Positions 37,211-46,779 of a stretch of DNA of 64,000 nt are shown here, one piece after another (the first letter of the stretch is position 1; each line of letters starts with the position of its first letter). The stretch comes from an uncultured Muribaculaceae bacterium (GTDB taxonomy: Bacteria > Bacteroidota > Bacteroidia > Bacteroidales > Muribaculaceae). Below the pieces are notes generated by a model. It worked only from the letters and a program-made list of their open reading frames with translations. It had not been told where the DNA came from and ran no database searches. The position numbers were made by a program, and so were the translations under genes. The DNA lies in assembly GCA_944321715.1 (NCBI GenBank), contig CALUMJ010000001.1, positions 62,001-126,000 of the forward strand. Direction: 5' to 3'.

Positions 37211-38305
37211 TCATTGCTTTAGCAAGTCGAAATAGTGGCTCAAAACTTCGTGGGCGGCAACAAACGAACTTTGACGATTACCGAGTACAAGTTGCCGTTT
37301 TGCAGCAAGCATTTCCTCGATTGCAGGATTGTGGTAGAAACTGTCGCGCAGTTTCTCATCGATGGTTTCATACATCCAGTAAAGTTCTTGCTGGCGGCGT
37401 TTCTCGGCAAAGTAGCCGTTCTTCTTCACAAAGTCGAAATAGTCATAAATCATATTCCACACCTGTTCGATGCCTATTTCGTAGTATCCCGAGTAGGTCA
37501 TCACTCGTGGTGCCCAACCGCTCGGAGGCAACGGGAACAAGTGCAGCGCATTGCGGAACTGTGTGGCGGCAAGGTTGGCACGGTCCACGTTGTCGCCATC
37601 GGCCTTGTTGATTACTATACCGTCGGCCATTTCCATGATGCCTCGCTTGATGCCTTGCAATTCATCGCCCGTTCCTGCAAGCTGTATCAGCAAGAAAAAA
37701 TCTACCATCGAGTGCACGGCGGTTTCGCTTTGCCCCACACCCACTGTTTCCACGAAAATCTTGTCATAACCGGCAGCTTCGCACAGCACTATGGTTTCGC
37801 GCGTCTTGCGCGCCACACCGCCCAATGAGCCTGCCGACGGGCTGGGGCGTATAAAAGCATCGGGATGCACCGATAGCTTTTCCATGCGAGTCTTGTCGCC
37901 AAGTATGCTACCTTTAGAGCGTTCGCTACTCGGGTCGATTGCAAGCACGGCAAGTTTACCACCTTGTTTCAACACATGGAGGCCGAAAACGTCGATACTT
38001 GTGCTTTTCCCGGCACCCGGCACACCAGTAATGCCTATGCGGATAGACCGGCCCGAGTACGGAAGGCACTTTTCGATTACTTCTTGCGCTATTGCCTCAT
38101 GGTCGGGATTTTGGCTTTCCACCAATGTCACAGCCTGACTCAAGATTGTAACATCGCCACGCAATATGCCATCTACATATTCCGATGCCGACAACAATCG
38201 GCGGCGACGGCGCACTTTCATGTACGGGTTGACCGATGGGGGTTGTTGAATGCCTTTGTTCACGGCAAGTCCTGCATATTGTTGGTCGTTTTCGGGGTGT
38301 TCCAT
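37211..38305 (-). CDS. meaB: Methylmalonyl-CoA mutase-associated GTPase MeaB
   Basis: G3E GTPase that guards and reloads B12 cofactor in methylmalonyl-CoA mutase, used by Bacteroidales for propionate formation. Walker A is GVPGAGKST, followed by AIDPSSERSKGSILGDKTRM, SPSAGSLGGVARKT, ETVGVGQSE and the base-recognition NKADGDN. C-terminal helices (dimer arm) are complete. The ATG at 38305 (MEHPEND) is chosen; an in-frame ATG at 38341 would add 12 residues. The mutase genes are not in this window. Confidence 0.93.
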   Translation of the reverse strand: MEHPENDQQYAGLAVNKGIQQPPSVNPYMKVRRRRRLLSASEYVDGILRGDVTILSQAVTLVESQNPDHEAIAQEVIEKCLPYSGRSIRIGITGVPGAGKSTSIDVFGLHVLKQGGKLAVLAIDPSSERSKGSILGDKTRMEKLSVHPDAFIRPSPSAGSLGGVARKTRETIVLCEAAGYDKIFVETVGVGQSETAVHSMVDFFLLIQLAGTGDELQGIKRGIMEMADGIVINKADGDNVDRANLAATQFRNALHLFPLPPSGWAPRVMTYSGYYEIGIEQVWNMIYDYFDFVKKNGYFAEKRRQQELYWMYETIDEKLRDSFYHNPAIEEMLAAKRQLVLGNRQSSFVAAHEVLSHYFDLLKQ

Positions 38306-38353
38306 AATTCTATATTTTGATATTGGCTTATTATACTGCAAATCATGACTAAC

Positions 38354-38421
38354 GTTGTAGGGACGCTGCTATAATTAGTGCCTTGCGGCACACGGACGCA
38401 CGGTTCGTGCGTCCCTACAAC
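38354..38421. repeat. Palindromic repeat related to the core of the 17.9 kb element
   Basis: GTTGTAGGGACG (38354-38365) pairs perfectly with CGTCCCTACAAC (38410-38421). The right arm holds the same GGACGCAC...GTGCGTCC palindrome (38394-38414) as the 17973 and 18056 arms. The left arm lacks the inner palindrome and the GAGGGTGTATCAAAAT ends are absent, so it is a partial or independent copy. Confidence 0.65.
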
Positions 38422-38540
38422 ATAGCTGCCCTCCTTGGTTAGTGTGAAGTTAGACGGCTTTGCCACCCACTTACAACAAAAAAGAAGAGCTATGACAAAG
38501 TTATTGATTATTGCCAATATTGGAAAACTTTTCAAGCCAT

Positions 38541-39632
38541 TTATAATTTTAAGTTTCCTACAATGCGCACCATGCGGCTTGAACTGTATGGGTCGTTGCA
38601 ATATATTATTATACTGGTATTAAGTATGTTATCTTTGACCTTATCGGGATATACAGTAATTTCTATGTCGGAAGTATCGCCCTTTGCGATTGATTTTTTT
38701 AAAATTTTCACTTCTATACATTCTTCGGCCGGACGCACTCCATATATTTTCAATTCGTCGTTTCCACGATTGGTTATTGTCAACTTTTTTGTCACCGGAA
38801 AATCCGAAACCATGTCGGCAAACACCATGCGGTCGGCAGCCACTTGCATAGCTGGAGCATTTTTCATTTCATCGGCACTCCATGCTGCAAAATCGTCTTG
38901 CACCACGGCCATTACATCGATTTTCTTAATGCCAGCCAATGCTCCTGTAGTGTGCTTCACAGGCTCGGCAAGCAGGCTGAATGCACCTTCTACATATCCG
39001 CGCTCACCACACTTGCCGGTGTTCATTTCCACTTGTATTATCTGCACGCTGTGAGGTTTCACGGTAGCTTTGCCGGGGCTTATCTTCACCCATCGCGGAG
39101 CGTTCTTTACATAGTATTTGACAGGTACATCACTATCGTTGTATGCCTCGATGGTTGCCCTCGCTTTACTACCTTCCACCACGCTGCCAAAAGGTATGGA
39201 ACCAGCATTGAGCTTTAACGACCCTGCGGCAACAGGATATTGCTCGTTAACTGTCATTTCCATGCCTTTCACTTTGCCAGTGATTTTCAACTCGGTGCGA
39301 TGCGGCGAGGCATCGGTAGTGACAGTGATAAAATTTACAAATTCACCTATACGCCCAGTAGGGTTAAAAATGGCATTCACCACGGCAGTGTCGCCCGGGT
39401 TGATTGCTGCACGTGGGTACTCCGACACCAAACAACCGCATGACGGCCGGGCGCGCAAGATGACGACAGGGCTGTCACCCACATTAACGGCCTTAAACAT
39501 GCAAGCTACCTTGCCATCGCTTTCAAGTATTTCGCCCAAGTCGCACAATGTACTGTTCCACGACAGCCGCCCTTCGGCCACTGCCGTCAACAACGTTATT
39601 ATTGCCAACAAGAATGCCGATAACCGCATCAT
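38541..39632 (-). CDS. DUF1573 repeat protein, exported
   Basis: Envelope protein with Ig-like folds and no known activity. Signal peptide (RLSAFLLAIITLLTAVAEG), then a DUF1573 unit with the family marks SPVVILRARPSCGCLVSEYPR and PGDTAVVNAIFNPTGRIGEF, and two further related beta-sandwich units with KKLTITNRGNDELKIYGV near the end. It follows the shorter DUF1573 gene by 9 bp on the same strand, so the pair is co-transcribed. A cell-surface or periplasmic scaffold role is the usual guess; sequence gives no more. Confidence 0.85.
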   Translation of the reverse strand: MMRLSAFLLAIITLLTAVAEGRLSWNSTLCDLGEILESDGKVACMFKAVNVGDSPVVILRARPSCGCLVSEYPRAAINPGDTAVVNAIFNPTGRIGEFVNFITVTTDASPHRTELKITGKVKGMEMTVNEQYPVAAGSLKLNAGSIPFGSVVEGSKARATIEAYNDSDVPVKYYVKNAPRWVKISPGKATVKPHSVQIIQVEMNTGKCGERGYVEGAFSLLAEPVKHTTGALAGIKKIDVMAVVQDDFAAWSADEMKNAPAMQVAADRMVFADMVSDFPVTKKLTITNRGNDELKIYGVRPAEECIEVKILKKSIAKGDTSDIEITVYPDKVKDNILNTSIIIYCNDPYSSSRMVRIVGNLKL

Positions 39633-39641
39633 TCACACTGT

Positions 39642-40034
39642 TTACTTGGGAATTACCGACCCTTCGAGCGACAGGGTTGTGCTTTTTTCACGCCCGTTAG
39701 TCCTCACTTTCACAGTTTTCAAGAATCCACCTTCATATCCGGCAGGGTTGAAACTTATTTTTATGATGCCCCGCTCGTCGGGCTTGATGGGTTTCTTGGG
39801 AAAATCGGGTACGGTGCAACCACATGTAGGGTCGGCCGAATATATTACCAATGGTTCAGTACCAGTGTTGATAAACTCAAATTCACACGTCACTACTCCG
39901 TCCTTGGCTTTTATATAGCCGAAATCATAGGTTTTCTTTGGAAATGTGGCTTGCGCATACTTGTTGTTACCGGCAAGCAGTGATGGAACGAAAATAAAAA
40001 AAAATGAAATTATAGTCAATACCAACCGTTTCAT
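39642..40034 (-). CDS. DUF1573 single-domain exported protein
   Basis: A 130-aa exported protein made of one DUF1573 unit. Signal peptide (LVLTIISFFFIFVPSLLAG), then KKTYDFGYIKAKDGVVTCEFEFINTGTEPL, the Cys pair in DPTCGCTVPDFPKKPI and FNPAGYEGGFLKTV. All features match the family, in which this domain often comes as a stand-alone version. It is the first gene of a two-gene DUF1573 operon with the longer one downstream. Confidence 0.88.
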   Translation of the reverse strand: MKRLVLTIISFFFIFVPSLLAGNNKYAQATFPKKTYDFGYIKAKDGVVTCEFEFINTGTEPLVIYSADPTCGCTVPDFPKKPIKPDERGIIKISFNPAGYEGGFLKTVKVRTNGREKSTTLSLEGSVIPK

Positions 40035-40082
40035 AACATGATTCTTTTTCTACTTGCCACAAAGGTACTTAGATAAAACAAA

Positions 40083-40128
40083 CTCCGCAACCCCGGCATA
40101 TTTAAATTATATTTACCCGGGTTGCGGA
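40083..40128 (-). terminator. Terminator-like hairpin after the outer-membrane barrel gene
   Basis: A stem of about 12 bp (CTCCGCAACCCCGG against CCGGGTTGCGGA) lies just after the stop at 40150 on the minus strand. The T-run is weak. Confidence 0.5.
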
Positions 40129-40149
40129 ACTTGCCTCAACCGTTAATCT

Positions 40150-41244
40150 TTACAACCTCACACCTATGCGAGCCGACAACGACCATGCTTTTTCATCATC
40201 AAAGTCGCTGTTTTTCACAGCCCTACTAACAGTATTGCCAGTTGCATACGATAAACCTATGCCAAAGTTAAACCTTCCAAATTTCACACCCACTTGAGGT
40301 TCAAACAGCATACAACTTTCCATTGAAGTACCAAATTGATAGCCCAAATCAACAGCTACGTATGGCCTAAAATTTACATTTTCGTTCAAGAATGTATATT
40401 TTCCACGCACATATAAAGGTACGCATGGGATAGCTTCAATACCATCATCTATTTGCTTGGCTGTGAAACGATTGGTTTCATAGTCATAATCATACTGCTT
40501 ATTATTAAAACATTTGTCAAATTTGTTCATGTACAAGCGAACACCTGTTCCTATACCGACCATCCAATGCTCGTCGATGTCATAACCCCAAATAACATTG
40601 GCAAACACATTGCTACCGACGCGGTGATTATGGTCATCTTCATTGTCGCCTTCGGCAAAATCACGACCTAATTCCAACGGAGAATATGTACTAAAGCCGT
40701 ATGCGGCACCGAGTTCTATATCCACATGGGTCCTCTTTATGAAACGCTTTAAACCGTCGCCCGAACCGTCACCAAACATATAACCTACCTTAAGGTTTAT
40801 GTTGTTACCAGTTTTTAATCCACTCTTGGTAGGTATAGCCGCATAATAACCCACACCTATGTAAAAGTTGCTATACCTTACACCCACAGTAGGGTTTACC
40901 ACAACAGAACCGTATTCAAAATCTTCGGTATTAAGGCTATACCCCATATCAAGTGAAATGAAAGGTGAAATACCCGAAAAATTATGCTCGGCCTGCGCAC
41001 GCAGCAGAATAGGGATACTGGGATTTACATCGAAATCAAACGACTCGGCAACACCCACCGAACCACCTATCAAGAAGTTGTCGTTGATATGCTTCAATGC
41101 ACCCACTTGCAAGTTTAGCGCATGGCTTGCACCATCGGCAGTGGAAAAAATCGGTTGCAACTCAATGAACACATTCCACTTGCGGTTAGCATCTTGAGCA
41201 TTTGCAAAACTTGATAGCAACAAAGCACTTAATGCCACTACCAT
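40150..41244 (-). CDS. Outer-membrane beta-barrel protein; start probably broken by one base
   Basis: About 340 residues of alternating amphipathic strands (FIELQPIF, LLRAQAEHNFSG, YIGVGYYAAIP, WGYDIDEHWMVGIGTGVRLY) ending in LSARIGVRL, typical of Bacteroidales porin-like barrels of unknown cargo. As read, the protein starts at MVVALSALLLSS, a signal peptide without the usual basic residues. Upstream at 41266 an ATG begins MKILKG in another frame; removing one G from the AAAAGGG at 41252-41258 joins them as MKILKGQMVVALSALLL, a perfect signal peptide. The gene has a ~300-nt structured leader. Confidence 0.75.
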   Translation of the reverse strand: MVVALSALLLSSFANAQDANRKWNVFIELQPIFSTADGASHALNLQVGALKHINDNFLIGGSVGVAESFDFDVNPSIPILLRAQAEHNFSGISPFISLDMGYSLNTEDFEYGSVVVNPTVGVRYSNFYIGVGYYAAIPTKSGLKTGNNINLKVGYMFGDGSGDGLKRFIKRTHVDIELGAAYGFSTYSPLELGRDFAEGDNEDDHNHRVGSNVFANVIWGYDIDEHWMVGIGTGVRLYMNKFDKCFNNKQYDYDYETNRFTAKQIDDGIEAIPCVPLYVRGKYTFLNENVNFRPYVAVDLGYQFGTSMESCMLFEPQVGVKFGRFNFGIGLSYATGNTVSRAVKNSDFDDEKAWSLSARIGVRL

Positions 41245-41287
41245 TTGTCCCTTTTAAAATTTTCATAATATAGTCACAGATGACACC

Positions 41288-41508
41288 GAGACCCATAGTG
41301 CCAATTTTAAATGTTTTACTTTCAAACTCATACAATGAAAACGTGGGTCTCGCCTTTATTGTCATTTCCAAGGCTCTGCAAAGCCCTACTCCGCCAATAA
41401 AGTCAAGCCCACGTCTGTGTACATCATAGCAGACATGGGCGTTAAACTTTACATTCTTGCGGAGTTGAATTTTGCAGATTCTGGAAATGCAAGAAATAAA
41501 GCTAACGC
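41288..41508 (-). ncRNA. Structured leader or small RNA upstream of the barrel gene
   Basis: Three strong nested-free helices in the 422-bp gap: GCGTTAGCTTTATTTCTTGC (41489-41508) with its near-complement at 41439-41460; GCCCA-GTCTG arms at 41407-41417 and 41430-41440; and GAGACCCA/TGGGTCTC at 41288-41295 and 41344-41351, plus a small GGCT/AGCC hairpin at 41372-41385. A minus-strand promoter lies at 41569. No ORF is convincing. It may be a cis-regulatory leader or an independent RNA. Confidence 0.5.
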
Positions 41509-41568
41509 TCCTTTGTACTATTTTTTATTTTCTTCTTACTTTCTTACTTAATTTTATAATTATTGTTA

Positions 41569-41600
41569 CAAAGATAATGCAAGGCGAGCGAAGAAAAAAC
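41569..41600 (-). promoter_or_regulatory. Promoter of the structured leader and barrel gene
   Basis: TATCTTTG (41569-41576, minus strand) is an exact -7 match. The spacer holds CGCTCGCCTTGC, very close to the CGCTCACCTTGC in the pdxJ cassettes at 63.0 kb; the -33 position reads TTTT. Confidence 0.55.
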
Positions 41601-41666
41601 AAATGAATTTGTTTTTTATCCCGAATTGCAACATATCTTATCAAAAAAGATAAAATTTAAACTATA

Positions 41667-44438
41667 TTACAACACAATGTTGACAATCTTGCCAGGCACA
41701 ACTATGATTTTTTTAGGTGTCTTGCCAGCTACCCACTTTTCGGCACCAGGAGCCGAAAGTGCGGCTTTTTCAACATCTTCTTTTGATGTGTCGGCTGGCA
41801 GTTCGATGCTGTAACGCACCTTGCCGTTGAACGACACAGCATACTTGACCGTGTTTTCAACGAGATATTTCTCGTCATATTCAGGCCAACGGGCATCGCA
41901 CACCGTGCCTTCGTTGCCAAGCACATGCCACAATTCTTCGCTGATGTGCGGGGCAAACGGCGCAAGAAGCACCACAAAATCTTGATAAATCGACTTGGAG
42001 TTGCATTTCATTGCATTCAACTCGTTGACGCATATCATGAATGCGCTCACCGACGTGTTGTAAGAGAAATGCTCTATGTCGTAAGTAATTTTCTTTATGA
42101 GCTTGTGGAGCGACTTCAACGCCTCGGCAGTAGGCTCGCTGTCGGTCAGTTGCAACTCATCACCTTTGAAGAAAAGCGACCACAGGCGTTTCAAGAAACG
42201 ATGCACACCGTCGATGCCGTTGGTATCCCACGGCTTGCTTTGCTCGATGGGACCGAGGAACATCTCGTAGAGTCGCAATGTGTCGGCACCATAACGTTCC
42301 ACCATGTCGTCGGGGTTAACGACGTTGAACATCGACTTCGACATCTTTTCGGTGGCATAACCACACACATAGCGGCCATTTTCGAGCAGGAACTCGGCAT
42401 TGGCATACTCGGGTCGCCATGCTTTGAATTTTTCCACGTCGAGTATATCGTTTTCAACAATGTTTACATCAACATGGATGGGTGTCACATCATAGTCTTT
42501 CTTGAGGTTAAACGACACGAATGTATTGGTGTCCTTGATGCGATACACAAAGTTTGAACGCCCCTGTATCATACCTTGGTTGATGAGTTTCTTGAACGGC
42601 TCGGGTTCACACACATATCCAAGGTCATAAAGGAACTTGTTCCAAAAGCGGCTATAAATTAAGTGCCCAGTGGCATGTTCGGTTCCGCCAACATACAAGT
42701 CAACATTGCGCCAATACTCATCGGCCTCGTGCGAAACAAGGGCATTGTCGTTGTGCGGGTCCATATACCGCAAATAATAGGCCGACGAGCCAGCAAACCC
42801 TGGCATCGTGCACAATTCAAGCGGACGCCCATTCCGTGCCACCCAGTTTTTTGCACGGCCGAGCGGAGGCTCGCCAGTTTCGGTAGGCAAGAATTTGTCA
42901 ACCTCGGGCAATTCGAGCGGAAGCTCGCTCTCGTCAAGCACGTGCGGCATGTTTTCCTCGTCGTAATAAACAGGGAAAGGCTCGCCCCAATAACGCTGAC
43001 GGCTGAAAATGGCATCGCGCAAGCGATAATTCACCTTCACGTTGCCTATTCCGGCTTGTTTCACATATTCCTTGGTCTTGGCAATGGCCTGCTTCACATC
43101 AAGCCCATTGAGTTGCAGGTTCTCGTTCGACGAGTTAATCATTATACCTTCCTTGGCATCGAAACTCTCCTCGCTCACATCAGCACCCTCGATGAGCGGA
43201 ATGATGGGCAAGTTGAAGTGGCGCGCAAACGCATAGTCGCGGCTGTCGTGGGCAGGTACGGCCATGATGGCACCTGTTCCGTAGCCAGCCAACACGTAAT
43301 CGCTTATATATATAGGTATTTCCTTGCCCGTTACAGGGTTGATGGCATAACTGCCGCTGAACACGCCCGACACTTGCTTGTCGATGAGGCGTTCGCGCTC
43401 GGTCTTGTGCTTCACCTCGTCGATATATTTTTCGACGGCTTCACGTTGGTCATCGGTCACAAGCATGTTTACATACTCGCTTTCGGGAGCAAGCACCATG
43501 AAAGTAACGCCAAAAATGGTATCGGCACGAGTGGTGAATATTTCTATTTCCAAGTCGCTGCCGGCAATTTTAAACTTCATCTCGGCACCTTCCGAGCGGC
43601 CTATCCAGTTGCGCTGCGTTTCCTTGAGCGAGTCGGTCCAGTCGATGGTATCTAACCCGTCGAGCAAGCGTTGCGCGTATGCCGACACACGCAAGCACCA
43701 CTGGCGCATCATTTTTTGTTCCACAGGGTAGCCGCCACGAATCGACACACCTTCGCTCACCTCGTCGTTGGCAAGCACGGTGCCGAGTTTCGGACACCAG
43801 TTCACCATGGTGTTGCCAAGGTAGGCAATGCGGTAGTTCATCAGCACCACTTCCTTGTCATGCTCGTTCTTGCTGTTCCACTCGTCGGCAGTGAAGCACA
43901 ATTGCTCGCTGCAAGCAGCATTCACACCTTGTGTGCCGCTTGTCGAGAATTTTTCAACAAGGTTGTCAATAGGGCAAGCCCGTTGCAAATCGTTATCATA
44001 ATAACTCTTGAACATCTTAATGAAAGCCCATTGCGTCCACTTGTAATACTTGGGGTCGCAAGTGCGCACTTCGCGGTCCCAGTCATAGCAGAAACCTATT
44101 TTGTCGAGCTGTTCACGATAATGATTGATGTTGTTGACAGTTGTTATTTCGGGGTGTTGCCCTGTCTGTATGGCATATTGCTCGGCTGGCAAACCGTATG
44201 CATCATAGCCCATCGGGTGCAGCACGTTGAATCCCTGCAAACGCTTGTAGCGCGAAAAAATATCAGAAGCTATATATCCCAATGGATGCCCCACATGAAG
44301 CCCGGCTCCCGATGGGTAGGGGAACATGTCGAGCACATAATATTTCGGCCGAGAAGAATCGATTTCGACCTTGTAGGTATTATGTTCTTTCCAAAACTGT
44401 TGCCAGCGTTGTTCTATTTCTTTAAAGTTATATTCCAT
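41667..44438 (-). CDS. leuS: Leucyl-tRNA synthetase
   Basis: Class I synthetase that charges tRNA-Leu. HIGH motif as HVGHPLG, the CP1 editing domain in the middle ([36 protein letters not shown]), KMSKS motif as [10 protein letters not shown] and an anticodon-binding helical domain near the C-terminus ([16 protein letters not shown]). About 923 aa from the ATG at 44438 ([12 protein letters not shown]); the frame is open 36 bp further but that would overlap nadA. It follows nadA by 19 bp on the same strand. Confidence 0.97.
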   Translation of the reverse strand: MEYNFKEIEQRWQQFWKEHNTYKVEIDSSRPKYYVLDMFPYPSGAGLHVGHPLGYIASDIFSRYKRLQGFNVLHPMGYDAYGLPAEQYAIQTGQHPEITTVNNINHYREQLDKIGFCYDWDREVRTCDPKYYKWTQWAFIKMFKSYYDNDLQRACPIDNLVEKFSTSGTQGVNAACSEQLCFTADEWNSKNEHDKEVVLMNYRIAYLGNTMVNWCPKLGTVLANDEVSEGVSIRGGYPVEQKMMRQWCLRVSAYAQRLLDGLDTIDWTDSLKETQRNWIGRSEGAEMKFKIAGSDLEIEIFTTRADTIFGVTFMVLAPESEYVNMLVTDDQREAVEKYIDEVKHKTERERLIDKQVSGVFSGSYAINPVTGKEIPIYISDYVLAGYGTGAIMAVPAHDSRDYAFARHFNLPIIPLIEGADVSEESFDAKEGIMINSSNENLQLNGLDVKQAIAKTKEYVKQAGIGNVKVNYRLRDAIFSRQRYWGEPFPVYYDEENMPHVLDESELPLELPEVDKFLPTETGEPPLGRAKNWVARNGRPLELCTMPGFAGSSAYYLRYMDPHNDNALVSHEADEYWRNVDLYVGGTEHATGHLIYSRFWNKFLYDLGYVCEPEPFKKLINQGMIQGRSNFVYRIKDTNTFVSFNLKKDYDVTPIHVDVNIVENDILDVEKFKAWRPEYANAEFLLENGRYVCGYATEKMSKSMFNVVNPDDMVERYGADTLRLYEMFLGPIEQSKPWDTNGIDGVHRFLKRLWSLFFKGDELQLTDSEPTAEALKSLHKLIKKITYDIEHFSYNTSVSAFMICVNELNAMKCNSKSIYQDFVVLLAPFAPHISEELWHVLGNEGTVCDARWPEYDEKYLVENTVKYAVSFNGKVRYSIELPADTSKEDVEKAALSAPGAEKWVAGKTPKKIIVVPGKIVNIVL

Positions 44439-44457
44439 TTGTATTATTATGATTGTT

Positions 44458-45426
44458 TTATTTCGACATTTCAAGCATCCTTTTGATTGGCTTAACAGCT
44501 TCGCGAGCTATATCGGCATCGACATGCACAAGCGGCATTTCATATTTGAGAGAATTATATAGCTTTTCGAGCGTGACTAATTTCATGTAGGCACATTCGT
44601 TGCAGCTGCAACTGCCATCTTCGGGCGGTGCCGGTATGAAAGTCTTCTCGGGGCATTTTTTTACCATCTCGTGCAATATGCCATGCTCGGTGGCTACGAT
44701 AAATGTGTCGCAATCGCTGCCGACGGCATAGTCGAGCAAGGCCTTTGTAGAACCCACCTTGTCGGCAATCATTTGCACTGCTTGCCGACACTCGGGATGC
44801 ACAAGCACCTTCGCACCAGGATGCATTTCTTTGAGTTTTATTATTTTCTCGATTGAGAATTGTTCATGCACATGGCAGGCACCATTCCATAGCAACATAT
44901 TGCGCCCGGTCTGCATGTTAATGTAGTTACCTAAGTTCTTGTCGGGACCGAAAATTATTTTCTCATCGGCTGGCAACTGGTCAACAATCTGCCTGGCATT
45001 GCTGCTGGTCACAACAATGTCGGTGCAAGCCTTCACGGCAGCCGTGGTGTTGACATAGCTTATGACCGTGTAGCCTGGATGTGCGTCCACAAATTTTTTA
45101 AATTCATCGGCAGGGCAACTGTCGGCGAGGCTGCATCCGGCACTCATGTCGGGAACAATTACTTTCTTGTCCATGCATAGCACCTTGGCAGTTTCACCCA
45201 TGAATTGCACGCCACACATCACGATTATGTCGGCCGAGCTACGGGCGGCAATCTGTGCCAAAGCCAAGCTGTCGCCAATGAAGTCGGCTATATCCTGTAT
45301 TTCGGGACGCTGATAGTAGTGAGCAAGGATTACTGCATTTTTTTCCTGCTTCATTCGCAAGATTTCTTTTTTAATGTCTGTTCCTTCCTCAATGGGAACA
45401 TCGACATAACCGTTGTCAACATTCAT
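44458..45426 (-). CDS. nadA: Quinolinate synthase NadA
   Basis: 4Fe-4S enzyme that condenses iminoaspartate with dihydroxyacetone phosphate to quinolinate in NAD synthesis. [67 protein letters not shown] and the C-terminal [18 protein letters not shown] are family hallmarks; three Cys ligands for the cluster are present. Length 322 aa is normal. nadB and nadC are not next to it. leuS lies directly downstream. Confidence 0.96.
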   Translation of the reverse strand: MNVDNGYVDVPIEEGTDIKKEILRMKQEKNAVILAHYYQRPEIQDIADFIGDSLALAQIAARSSADIIVMCGVQFMGETAKVLCMDKKVIVPDMSAGCSLADSCPADEFKKFVDAHPGYTVISYVNTTAAVKACTDIVVTSSNARQIVDQLPADEKIIFGPDKNLGNYINMQTGRNMLLWNGACHVHEQFSIEKIIKLKEMHPGAKVLVHPECRQAVQMIADKVGSTKALLDYAVGSDCDTFIVATEHGILHEMVKKCPEKTFIPAPPEDGSCSCNECAYMKLVTLEKLYNSLKYEMPLVHVDADIAREAVKPIKRMLEMSK

Positions 45427-45619
45427 AATAAGATATATTTTCTTTTTTTCTTTTTAAAAACTTCTTTTTTTTGCTTATGCTTATTGGGCGTTAATAGCGT
45501 CAGTTATTTTATGTGATTTTCCTTGCTTTATAAGTTATTAAAGCATTGCCAGCAGTAATCACTATTTTATAAACAACTTTGAAAGCTACGCATCAACTAT
45601 TTACGCACCTTATAAACAC

Positions 45620-45651
45620 TTTGTTAGTATCGTGCAAAGTTAATAATTTTG
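45620..45651 (+). promoter_or_regulatory. Promoter of trmH, back to back with a nadA -7 element
   Basis: TTTG (45620-45623), 20 nt, TAATTTTG (45644-45651) fits the full consensus on the + strand and gives trmH a leader of about 195 nt. On the other strand TAACTTTG (45635-45642) could start nadA. The rest of the 426-bp gap is AT-rich without further signal. Confidence 0.5.
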
Positions 45652-45852
45652 TGAGTAAAATATATTAATAAACTACCAAAATGAGTGATGAAAACCGATA
45701 GAAAACAATTGAATAATTATTTTGCAGGTGTGGCTCATCGTGCGGCTTATAAAAATTCCTGTAATGGGGAAATAAAATTATTATTTTTTGTATAATATGT
45801 TTTTATAGGTTTCTAACAGGTTATTGTCACATTTAAAACAAACGGTTAAGCT

Positions 45853-46395
45853 ATGAAGAAAAAGACAATGATGGAATTGCATCGCATATCATGCGAGGAG
45901 TTTAAGCGCGCAAGCAAGATACCCCTTGTGGTGGTTCTTGACGATGTGCGCAGCCTTAATAATATAGGGTCGGTGTTCCGCACGTGCGATGCTTTTGTGG
46001 TAGAGCGCATTGTGCTTTGCGGCATTACGGCAACACCGCCTAACCCCGATATACACAAAACTGCGCTTGGTGCCGAGTTCTCGGTCGAATGGGTTTACCA
46101 TAAGGATATAACCGAAGCTATCGGGCAATTGCGCAACGAAGGCTACGTGGTGTGTGCAATAGAGCAGGTCAACGGCAGTGTTTCGCTCGATGATTTTGCA
46201 ATAGAGCAGGGCAAGCGTTATGCTGTCATACTTGGCAATGAGGTGAAAGGAGTATGTCAACAAGCTGTCGATATGTGCGATTATTGCATAGAAATACCTC
46301 AATATGGCACCAAACATTCATTAAATGTGTCAATAAGTGGCGGAATAGTGGTGTGGCACTTCTTCAATAAAATGAGATTATTTACAAGATTATAA
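45853..46395 (+). CDS. SpoU/TrmH-family RNA 2'-O-methyltransferase
   Basis: SAM-dependent 2'-O-ribose methyltransferase with the SPOUT knot fold, acting on tRNA or rRNA. Three family motifs are visible: LDDVRSLNNIGSVFRTCDAF (motif 1), YAVILGNEVKGV (motif 2) and IPQYGTKHSLNVSISGGIVVWHFF (motif 3, with the Ser-Leu-Asn-Val of the knot). At 180 aa it is the short form without an extra RNA-binding domain. The target nucleotide cannot be told from sequence. It stands alone, divergent from nadA. Confidence 0.9.
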   Translation: MKKKTMMELHRISCEEFKRASKIPLVVVLDDVRSLNNIGSVFRTCDAFVVERIVLCGITATPPNPDIHKTALGAEFSVEWVYHKDITEAIGQLRNEGYVVCAIEQVNGSVSLDDFAIEQGKRYAVILGNEVKGVCQQAVDMCDYCIEIPQYGTKHSLNVSISGGIVVWHFFNKMRLFTRL

Positions 46396-46698
46396 GCAAT
46401 TAAGATTGTGTATATCAATTAAATAGTATATATTTCAACATATATGAATAATGTGTTAATAATGTAGTTATAAACATGCTGTTGATAGATGTCAATAATG
46501 TAAACTTGATGACAGTGAATATGTTAAAATACGTCATAGCAAGTAATCAACATTGTTATCAACATATTAATAACATATAAACAACTTGTTAATTTGCTAT
46601 AAATAAGATATTTAAATTAAAATAATTATATTAATTCACAATCATCAACAAGTGTTAGTTATATGTTATTGTCATTAATTGACAGTGTGCATTTTAAG
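46396..46698. other. AT-rich intergenic region with repeated TTATCAACA-like 9-mers (origin candidate)
   Basis: No gene. Between 46454 and 46650 there are five sites within one base of TTATCAACA on either strand (46454-46462, 46480-46488, 46544-46552, 46556-46564 exact, 46642-46650), around a run of almost pure A/T (46600-46636). TTATCAACA differs by one base from the DnaA box TTATCCACA. The layout resembles a bacterial origin with an unwinding element but is not proof. Confidence 0.35.
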
Positions 46699-46732
46699 CA
46701 AAAAAATATAGATGCCAATGTTGGCATCTATA
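46699..46732 (-). terminator. Terminator of the DUF4254-GT9 operon
   Basis: A 12-bp perfect stem (TATAGATGCCAA / TTGGCATCTATA, 2-nt loop) is followed on the minus strand by TTTTTTT. Confidence 0.85.
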
Positions 46733-46779
46733 CGTATGTAATTGAGAAATAAATATTTATAGTTTTAAAAACATACTGT

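Noticed and set aside
41186-41371. 61-residue minus-strand frame over the barrel start
   Set aside because: Its useful part (MKILKG) is better explained as the shifted start of the barrel gene; the rest lies in the structured leader.
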